Shown: piece by piece, positions 37,748 to 47,600 of the stretch
How positions within the stretch are numbered: the first letter of the stretch is position 1
Layout of the letters: every line of letters begins with the position of its first letter
Origin: Klebsormidium nitens
Taxonomy: Eukaryota; Streptophyta; Klebsormidiophyceae; Klebsormidiales; Klebsormidiaceae
Reading direction: 5' to 3'
Assembly: GCA_000708835.1 (NCBI GenBank)
Contig: DF237080.1
Span: forward strand, 62,001 to 126,000
DNA: 64,000 bases
Translations under genes and position numbers: made by a program
Notes under the pieces: generated by a model
Told to the model about the DNA's origin: nothing
What the model saw: only the letters and a program-made list of their open reading frames with translations
Databases searched by the model: none

Positions 37748-40700
37748 CTACGGATTGTTCACCCCTATCGTCCCGTTGAGCACCGGCGCGAGCGTCGGGT
37801 AATTCCCGAGCGTAGTCGGGGCGCTCGAGCAGTTGAAATCTGCATTCAAGTTGGTCGCCGGCAAGCCGTTTAAAGTACCCGGGGCAAAGTACACTCTCTG
37901 CACGTTGCGGATTGGTTTGAGGGATCCCCCGATGAAGATGCTCGTGTCGTTGGCGACGTCGTAGCACCCGACGCCCTGGTCAAAGACCGCCGCCGCGCAG
38001 ATGTAGTAATCCCCGCCGTCGACCGTTCGGGAGCTGAAACGGGGGGAGTGCTTGATCACAATCGTGGGGTGAGTTGTCAATTCTTATCAAGGCGTCTGAT
38101 TAGGGAGAAGGAGATTACTGAGCTGGACACGGAAGAATATCTCTCAATGAGAACCGTTCTTCTCTGATCAAAGAGAAGCAAACTTCTGAAAGGTGCCCGA
38201 TTGGAAAGTCCGCTTGTCGGGCGGAACAAGGCGGAACAACGGATTTGCAGCGGAAGACAATCTTTTCCTTCAGCGACGTCAACACAATGATCTCTCCTCT
38301 CCAGCCAGGGATCCTTCCACCTACTTTCGTCTAGTTGATGTGATTCGAGCCTGAATAGATCAGCGTTCACCGCATTCGCCCTATCCAGAAAAAGACAAAA
38401 TCTTACCCCAAAAGTAAGAAAAGACTCTAGCAGACTTCAGTACAGGGCTTACGACCTCACATATTCGACCTTCCACCTACTTTCGTCTAGTTGATGTGAT
38501 TCGAGCCTGAATAGATCAGCGTTCACTGCCGAATATGTGAGGTCGTAAGCCCTGTACTGAGGTCTGCTAGAGTCGTTTCTTACTTTTGGGGTAAGATTTT
38601 GTCTTTTTCTGGATAGGGCGAATGCGGTGAACGCTGCCGTCGCCCGCCCGAGGGTTTTATCATGCAGATCGCCCAGATCCAAAGCGGACTCCCAACTCAA
38701 GAACCGGAGACCGGAAGATCTGCAAAACTCCTCAACGGAAAGACGGAAGTTCAACCAGGAACAAAACGGCGTCTCTTCTGCGTGACAGTTGGCCGGGAAC
38801 GCACTCGGTTCGGGTTTGGGTTTTACCTGGTTAAGCTGGCGGGCGCCCCCGGAGGATTTTGGTTGCCGATGTAAACGTATTTGACGAGGCTCGCCGGGTC
38901 GGTGCAATTGGCTCCGCACTTGATGACCCCACCGAAGTCGATGAGGGCCATGTAAGGAGAGTTGAGAAAGGCCATGGCCATCACGAAATAGTCGCCCTGG
39001 ATGCGAACAGAAGACGTTAGCAGCGATGCTTTGGGTTTATTTGCATTTGTAGCTCTTCTTTCTGGACAGGAAATAAATGAAGGAAATGTCAAAGACAGAA
39101 CCGGCCGTCTGATCTACACCTTCTTACATTTTCGTATGGAACGCGGGGAGTCTGGAGAGTGAGCTTGAGTGAACCCACAATCATCAAAAGCGGTGGCGGG
39201 AACGAACGAGGAGATTGCACGACAGAAGAAGAGCAAGGGGGAAAAGAATGAGTGAAGAGACTGCGTTCGTAAGGTGGTCCTTTTTATTACAGACTATCAT
39301 GGTTGGCAAGAGGCATGTTCGGTTTGAAGGGAAGTCAGGTCACTGGAAACGAATATCTCTTCAAAGGACGCTTTGAAGAGGCAGAGTGTGAGTGGCTCGA
39401 GGGCGGTCGCTTTTGGCGTACAGCAAAAAGAGCTGTAGTCTGCATATTTTGCACGAGCCCACGTTGAAACCCGTCAGAACCGCGGATCGGTCGGGTTGCT
39501 CTAGCTACCGGTTGACCACAGCTGAATACAAGCCGTATGGATGCGCTATTTGTACGTACCTTCACTGCTCTTCGATGAGAAAGGCTTCTCAGTATATCTG
39601 ACAAAATATTGAATAAAGATGAACGTGCGTCCCGCCTTCCGTTGAGAGCCCCTCTTAAAATTGCATTCAAGGACGAGACTTTGACCTTTGTCGAGGGTCA
39701 ATTTACGCCATTTCGATGACGAAGAACACGGAAGGGCCCCTCCCCCGGAATTGACTCGCTTCCGAGTTGACACCTCCCGGCTTCCGGATTTGGGACGTCT
39801 TTGCGTTCGAAACTGCGCTTACGACAAAACTCCAAAGTAAGCCTTTCCGCAGTTTCAGACCAGACGTGCCGCATTTCAATTTAAGGACTTACCTTAGGGT
39901 AAAAGGCGGGAGTGCCCTCCCCCGGAGTGTCGTTTAGAGGGACGGCGAAGAATCGGTCTAGCTGCCCGACGGGAGTGATCTGAATGATGGTCACCGACAG
40001 AGGCGGGGCGTCCTGAGGCGTGATCGTCAAGAACTGGTCGTCGGGCGTGATTGCTAGATGGCCCTGCGGACGGGAAAGCAAGAAACGATTTAGTCGTCGC
40101 GCTTGCAGGTATGGCACTGGGGATAGGAAAGGGGAGGTTTTTCCTTTAAAAGACTGATCGGAAACAGGCTGGTGACCGACTGCAATCTTACAGAAGGTGC
40201 TCTCGCGGCCGGTGTAGAAGATACGATCTATTATTGCCAACTTTTGCTTTGCGCCAGAGGTAAAGCAGAACCCAACCCGAGATGCAGTGAGATCGAGCGA
40301 AGGGATTGTTGACAGAGCTACGTTGGATTCAGGATCACAAGCGGCATTCAGTACAAGCAGATGCGGTTTCGAAAAAAGCAGAGCTCTGAAGAGGTGAATG
40401 GATCGGATTGGATTGGAGCGGAACGGAAGCGGAACGCGTACGTTGTACCGAAGCTGTTGCACGATGCTATCGTTGGTTGTGTCCATTTCGATGGCGCCCG
40501 GGTAAATGCTCTGGGAACTGTTGGACGCGTTCTTGTACGAGATGCACTCGAAGTACGCGTGGCGGTTGATCTGCGATTGTCAGCTTCTCGAATTCAGAAA
40601 ATCTGGATTTTCTGAGTTCTGGGTTTTGAAGTTTCGGGACTACGGCTGTAGGACAGGAGCGCACTGTCGTGCTTAAAAACAGATTCGAGCAAGGCTGTCT

Positions 40701-43700
40701 CGGAAAAGGAAAGGTTGTGTAACGGTAGAAGTCGATCAAAGGGTTAGTTTGTGCTGAGAGCATTGAGATGAGTCTCCTGAGTGCAACTGGATTTTCGGAT
40801 TTATGGAGTTTCTTCGCAAAAAGGATCGCCCATATTCGAGGCGCTAAAAGCCTACTGGCTCGCTTCGTGCATTCAAACGTGCGGTGCAGTGGGTATCAAA
40901 GCCGCGTCACTGAAATAAACGGTTCAATACGTCAACCAGGTACTAACAGAGGTCGGTTAAGGAACCGATGATGGCAGCAAACGAGTGAATCTACCTGAGA
41001 GTATGCGAGAGAGTGGGTTCCGGGACAGACGGTTGTTTGACCGTCGGGCAGGGACACGTTGGCGAAGCTGATGTAATCCAGTCCGCTCTCGGGAACTAGT
41101 GTGGCGAGGTCCAGGATGAACACTCCGGGCTGGTTCACATCGCTGGCGTAGCCCTTGCTGCCAAGCTCTGCAGAACAGGGTAAGAAGCGAGGTCACTGTT
41201 GAATTAGCGGGTTTTGGTTTGCGAAACGGTGTTTGCGGACATCCGCGTAGTGTTTTGAAAGAGAACCAGCTCAGGACGAGACTTTCCGGTTGTCAGACAG
41301 AATTAGATCAACGACTTTTCGGGCGAATTGCAAACCCACGTGAAAGCTCGATGGTCGGCCGATGACCACGTGGGTGCAAAGCCAAGTCATAAGGTAAATG
41401 TTCGATTGAAAGTAGACCTATCTGCAGAGTCCAAAGCAGGTCGAATGCTCTTTGACGCAGCAACCAGAACGACTTAAAGTTGCGTGTGAGATCGTAACGG
41501 CGTTGGCTTTGAGCATCATCCTCCAAAAAGGTGGCCAGGTCCTCGCAGGAGCGGCTACCTTTCAGAACGCCTTCAAAGAACTGACCATGAGCACTGATAG
41601 CCACTTGTGTCGCCTCACGCAATGAAAGGAACCCAATTGTCTGAGGTAATATGCCCCATACTGCTCCAACCCAGATACAGTCGCAGCTTCCAGATCTCTA
41701 TTGTATGCGGCAGCGACAAATGCTGGGAGCTTCTTGCTCTGCTCCAGCTTTCAAGGGCAACAGCAGGTAGAAAAATGAAAGCAAGATTACGAAAGCTTGC
41801 GACCACTCAAAATATCACGTTACCGACTCCGAACCGTAAAATCCTCACTGCTGGAAGTTATAGGTAGGACTCGGTTTCTCGCAAGAATTTTGTCAGTATT
41901 TACGGCACCTTGTCGATCAGGGGCTCAACTTAAGGATTCGTGCAGGAGATGTAATTTGGCCTCGAAGCAAGAGGTTGGTACAAGTGCTTTGCAAACGTTA
42001 AAATTTTAACTCACCGTCATCGAAAAGAAGCTTTCCATGCCCGCTGATGTTGGCATGAGCAATGACGTCCTCGTATACATACGTGTAGTTGTATGCGTCG
42101 ATCACATCGAAGTCGGCGGTGCCGTCAGAGTGCGTCCACACCTCCCCCTGACAGACAACAGGAAGCGCTATGTGAGAAAAGAGAAGCCAGCAGATCTGTT
42201 TCACTTGGGGAAAATCAGAAGAGACGGTCTGTGGATGAGGAAGAATCCGGGGGGGAGCCCTACGTTTCAGTCCAGCCAGAGAGTTTCAAAGCACAACCCC
42301 ATTTACATCCCACGCACTGCACCTAGGCCAAAGGTTTGGGAATGAGCCGCTGGTGGAGCTGTTGCGGATGTCAATGCTGGAAGCCGCACACAAGAGCCAT
42401 TTTGTGACTGCAGTCTACTAACGTTCTTTTCTGCAGTCTACTAACGTTCTTTTCCTTCCGTCAAAGATTGCTTAGCTCTGTCAAACAAGTCACTCAAAAG
42501 TGCCCATCATCGAAACTGGTTGGTTGCCGCCCCCAAGAAACTGTAAATTAGGACTTTTCAGATACGTTTAACAGTGTCAAGATCACTGCTCATATAATGT
42601 GGTCTGATATGAAAGGGAATCTTCTGATTTCCCGAGCCATGTTTCAAAGCTGAGTTGCCCACTGATACCAGGCGGAACCCGGATTTTAATGAAGTCCCGA
42701 ATGCAAAAACCCACCAGAAAAGGGACGTAGTATATATGCACCGGACGCGCCTCCACAGGCACTCTCTGCACTAGCGTCTGCAGCTTAGTGTCAATCACGT
42801 AGACCGCATCCTGCGGCCCTATGGTCGCATTCTTGTAGTAGGCGGCGGCAAAGAAGTTGCCGTTGGCGTAAACCCCGTCCGCCCAACTGCCGGCAAAAGG
42901 GGTTCCGGAGCAGTTGTTTGGAAAGGGAGTAGTGGGGTTGGGAATGCTCTTGACAATCGCGTTGACTGAGGGGTCGAGCACGAGAATCTGCGGAGGGAAA
43001 GCAGTTCACTCGCTCAGCCACTAACAGCGAAATCATAGTGTAGATCTTGGAAGCACACAAGCTTTTGCAGATTGAACACTGGAAGAGAAATTGGCACCCA
43101 ACGGACTGTGCCCTGCAGTGCCTGTTCCCTGAAACCTATGACTACCTATCTCTCTCCGGCAACGCCCATCCCGATGTTGATGCCACATTGAATCCGAGGA
43201 AGCAACGCACCTGACTGACGCACCGCTTCTGAGACTGCGTGATGAATTATGCACATACTTGGAAGAGCAGTGCCCCATTCTAAGAACAAGTAGATTTGCT
43301 TGAACCAGTGCCAATGCGAGAATTCAGCCAAAAAACCGTGCTTCACTATCGCACACCCTGCCCGCTGTTTAAGTTGAAAGAAGGAAAGCACGGCAGCTGC
43401 TCTGGTAAGCTGGCTCCCAGTCTTGTGGACAGTACTAGTAGTACCAAAAAGCAGGCTTTGGAAGTCACTGAAGTTTCGCAAGGTGGCAGCATGCACGAGT
43501 GCTTAGAGTACTTTTAACGGCACGCAGAAACACTTCTCACATGACCAGCTAATCGAACAATATCATCATCTACCAAAGCAGCTCACCTCTCCATCCGCAA
43601 ATACGTAGAACAAGCCCTTCTCGTCTGCAGTGGTATATGTTATGGTGTTGGACTGAGCGCCTACGCTGATGGGCCAAAGGGTGGCCAAAGCAAGGAGAAG

Positions 43701-43742
43701 GCACAGGCAGGCTGCTTTTGGCATGGTGGCAGCCATTGTCAT
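37748..43742 (-). CDS. Secreted beta-propeller-like (YVTN/quinoprotein-like) protein (496 aa, 8 exons)
   Basis: Exons in transcript order: 43587-43742, 42715-42987, 42015-42147, 40995-41167, 40442-40570, 39893-40063, 38827-38996, 37748-38033; total 1491 nt, in frame. The first 28 or so residues form a signal peptide ending near VGAQS. The mature part repeats patterns typical of propeller blades, such as ILVLDPSVNAIV, DAVYVIDTKLQTLV, GVFILDLATLV and HLAITPDDQFLTI, as in YncE/YVTN or quinoprotein-like propellers. It also has many N-x-S/T sites and several Cys, fitting an extracellular glycoprotein. No catalytic residues can be assigned and function is unknown. The last junction (38827 to 38033) was chosen for a pyrimidine-rich acceptor and frame. 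ATG codons at 43736 and 43724 are alternative starts. Confidence 0.83.
38313..38370. repeat. 58-bp direct repeat, copy 1, beside the hairpin
   Basis: Identical by eye over 58 bp to 38469-38526. Its last 10 bases are also the first bases of the left hairpin arm. Confidence 0.88.
38361..38636. repeat. Near-perfect inverted repeat (107-bp arms) in intron 7 of the propeller gene
   Basis: Arms 38361-38467 and 38530-38636 are reverse complements with two mismatches; the spacer is 62 bp. Most of the spacer (38469-38526) is the second copy of a 58-bp sequence that also precedes the left arm. The pattern suggests one event copying and inverting a local segment. If transcribed with the host intron, the RNA would fold into a long hairpin. 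High arm identity implies a recent origin or conversion. Confidence 0.93.
38469..38526. repeat. 58-bp direct repeat, copy 2, in the hairpin loop
   Basis: Exact partner of 38313-38370. It makes up nearly the whole loop of the inverted repeat. Confidence 0.88.
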
Positions 43743-44669
43743 CTCTAACAAGAAGCGCCGGAAGCGTAAGAAAGATTAGATCTGATCTCCGTCCTTTTGA
43801 GTGGCTGCCAGTCTTGGCACCTCAGGCCCTCTACACTGTGATTCGCAGAGCCTGAGATCCTCTATACTGTACCTAGCTACGACTCCGAGGCTCGCGAGTC
43901 GCTAGCATATTATTGCCACACTAGGTGGGCGGTCATATGCCGGCCGGATGGAGCTCGGAGCGTTATGGTCGCATGCACCTGCCGTTTCTACCGGTAGAGA
44001 ACGAAACAGCTGGTAATGCCCATAAGGAACCAGTAGAGGGATAAATAGGTAAACCGGTACACTTAAAGTCTACCCTTAAACCCTAGACTGGTAACCTAGC
44101 CGCGCAACTTACAATTGCCGCGCAGCAATGCATGCGGCCGCGGGGCCGGCCAAACTCTCTGTCAAGCAGGCTCGCCCAGAGCTCCTCAGAGCACATATGC
44201 GCTACAGTATAGGAACAGGTCAGAGCGCTGAGCGCCCTTTTACCACGGGTTTTGATTCTTCTCACGAGGTCGATGTTACTTGGCGTGAGATAAGGCATTT
44301 CACAAGCTAGGAGGGGGAATTGGAGTGGGGCAAGATTATAGATCTTAAAGGCAGTTTTATGAGCCGGCATGTCTCACGGCCGCAAGTCTGGAATCACTTT
44401 GTAGATTATTCTTGACTTGCTCAAGTCGATTTCAGCAGCCGAAGCAGCACCGCGAGCGCCAAGTCTGAATGAACGATACCCGATTCTTATCGGCATTCAG
44501 AAGGGCCACTCCGTTATGTGCTGGCAAAGTATGCTAGCTTGATGCCGAGAGTGTTCAGCTTACATAACTCTCGAGGAGTTGCAGATGCACAACGTCCCGG
44601 GCTCTCAGCTGAGAAACCAATCTGACGACATATGCTGCCAACCATCGGAACTGACTCTAATCGTTTCTA
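43743..44669. other. Non-coding spacer between two minus-strand genes
   Basis: It holds the presumed promoter of the propeller gene and the 3' region of the haem-domain gene. Nothing else could be identified; short frames here are not supported. Confidence 0.6.
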
Positions 44670-47600
44670 TCATGTCAAGCGTGCAAGGCCCTCAAAGCCA
44701 TGATGACGCCGTAACAAGCATCCGGCATATGCTGCGGCCACGACCGCGCCGAGTGACATCACAACTGATACGGACCCGAGCACAGTGGCCCCTGTAGCGC
44801 CAACCGCTGCCGCGCCGGCGCCGGTTCCAGGGAGGAGCTCCAAGTCCATCCAATCGCAGTGGGCCAAGAAATGCTCGTACCCGTTCCAAGGTTGACCGCT
44901 TATAGGGTACCTGTAAAGGCGAGAACGTTGAGTTCAGAAGGAAGTAGTAAGCAGCAGCATGCTAGCTGCGGCGGCAGTGTCAAATGTGGAACTGATAGTC
45001 GATCAAGTGCAGGAAGGAGTACGCGAAAGAAGCAAGCAGACAGCGGAAAGCAGCAGACCAGCGATCAGGGGACACGGGCAGCTGTTTCTGAATGAGTGTA
45101 CACCGAGGCTGTGAAACTTGATATTCATTGAAAGGTCTGATACATTTCAGAGGTTTTTCAGAGATTCCATTGACTTCGTCCGTTCTCGTTCATCAGTCAA
45201 TGTGTGCTGCTCCCCCCGGATTGAAGGTTCACATTTCCAAATTCGTCGCTGTTCGCCGTCGAAACCAGGAAAGAACACCAACGATATCGACATTGACGGC
45301 GCTTGAGTGGCCGGAAAATAGTGAACAAGAACCTGCAAGCCGACCAGTAACGGCCCTACTAATCGCCGGAGGGCAACACTCGCTACCAAGACTTTGTCAA
45401 CGAGCGACAAGAAACGAAAAGTGAACCAACACAAAAGCAATCCTTTGCCTCACCAGAAGGCCGCCCCAAACCGGTGGACTACTGCCAGAGGGCAACACTC
45501 GCTACTCAGGGTCATCAACGAATGACGTGAAACGAAAAGACAATCAATGCAAAGCAAAAGCAAACCTTTAGCTCACCAGAAGGCCGCCCCAATCCGGTGA
45601 ACTACTGCCAGAGGGCATCACTCGCTACTGAGGACATCAACGGGGGACGTGGAAGAAAAAGAGGGCTCAAAGCGAAAGCAATCCTTTGGCTCACCAGAAG
45701 GCCGCCCCAATCCGGTGGACTGCCCGAGGGGAACACTCGCTACTCAGGGTCATCATCGAATTACGTGAAAAGAATCGAAAAGTATCGGAAGCGAAGCAAC
45801 CCTTTGCCTTACCAGAAGGCCGCCCCAAACCGTTGGACTCTCCCTATCGCGAGCTGCACGTCTTGTTGCAGCCTGTCCTGCGTCACGAGCGGTCGGGAGA
45901 ACTCGTACACGTAGTCACCCAGGCTGCCGTTCACGCCGAACACTTGGTCGCCCCACGCGAACGGACTCTGACCTGCAAACAGGAACGGGACGGCTTTTTG
46001 AGACTGGTTTGTCAAAGTTAGCGGGAGAACTCGTACACGTAATTACCCAGGCTGCCGTTCACGCCAAACACGGCGTCGCCCCACGCGAAGGGACTCTGAC
46101 CTGCAAACAGGGACGGGACGGCTTTTTGAGACAGGTCTGTCAAAACTTAGTGGTGAAGCGGCTTGAAAAGTCTTCACACACTTGTTCCAACATTCCACTC
46201 CCAGCGTGGTCTTGCTTTGGAGCTGAGCGCTTCTTCATGTCAAGGCCACCCGGTTTACTACAATCCTGTGCGACGATGTCGCGCTCTCCTCCGGACCTCC
46301 GTCTTTACATGTGTGAATACAGTGCGAGAGCTTCAATCACTACCCGGAATGAAGAACGGCAAACTCCCATCTCGATGTTACCGTGAATGCTGATCAATAC
46401 CGTTGGCAATCCGCGAAGGATCAAGACCGTAAAGCACTCAACGTTGGGGGTCGGGGCTCACCCACTATCCCCATGCTCGTGTGCTGCCAGGCTCCCAGCC
46501 AGTCGTTCTGCGCGCCGCCCGCGCCCCAGCCATGGCTCCCGATGTTGAAGTCTGCAAAAGCATCACATCGGAAAACTTCCATTGAAGCACTGACAGTTTG
46601 ATGCCGCTACAGGCAACCTGAAGACGTACTTCGGTGTCATGCATGTGAGCCTCCCGCCCCCCAGCCATGGCTCCCGATGTTAAAATCTGCAAAAGCATCA
46701 CATCGGAAAACTTCCATTGAAGCACTGATAGTTTGATGCCGCTACAGGCAACCCGAAGACGTACTTCGGTGTCATGCACCGGCGCTTCCGCTTCAGTGGC
46801 TTGCGTCGACACACAAGTAACCACATAAGTTGTCGCTGCGAATTCGAAACACGTAACTTTGCATAGGAATTCGCAGAGGTGGACTTCTGGGCCATTGTTC
46901 GCTGAGTGGGACCCACTTTGAGCTTGATCAACGGTTAACTCACACAGTGGGGCGGCGCTCTGGAAAGGTTGCCGTTTTCAGACAGAGGACCGAGGCAATC
47001 CTCAAATTTCTCTAGATTTCATGCGATGCGCTAGATTTCAAGGCGCTCGTCAACCACTGCTAACAAGCTTCGAAGAAAGAACGCGAGAAGCGAGCGCAGT
47101 CCAACGACCGCAAGAACCACAGCGCCATATGCGCCAAAAGCTGATAGACAAACGGGATCATCTCGAAGATCGTTCAATGACGCTGTGCCTCTTGCAAGCA
47201 CGTGCGATTCCGGCCATCCTTTTCAGGTAGCAGCAGCGAGGGGCGGTGTAAATACCTGGTGTGGCGATAGGGCCGTCGGCCCACTTGCAGTGGGGGTTGA
47301 AGGCATACATGTCCGTCAGGTGGCCGTACCTGCGCGAAACATTGGCTGACGTCAGCAAACGTATGGATGACGTCACTACGTTTACAGACATTCAGATCCC
47401 GCGCGCTCGCTCCAATCTTCGCTATCACTCCCAACAGGAAGTATGACCAGATTACAATTCTGAGGGTCCATTTTGCCCCACCCCAAAACTTGCGCCTTTT
47501 CGGCCAATCGTTCGACGAATGGCGCTGGAACGCTCCGGGGCTTACCGATCGTCTCCGCTGAAGATGGCTATGTCTCGGATGTTCGTCCCGTACAACCGCC

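Noticed and set aside
38449-38919. A 156-codon minus-strand open frame
   Set aside because: It is exon 7 of the propeller gene read through its donor into the hairpin-containing intron; the intronic part repeats only because the DNA is duplicated.
39881-40486. A 201-codon minus-strand open frame treated as one exon
   Set aside because: It spans exon 6 and intron 5 of the propeller gene; splice signals at 40442 and 40063 and the family-like peptide pattern support two exons.
46465-46824. A minus-strand open frame with an internal repeated peptide
   Set aside because: The repeat is the 135-bp tandem duplication read out of frame with the true exon 6.
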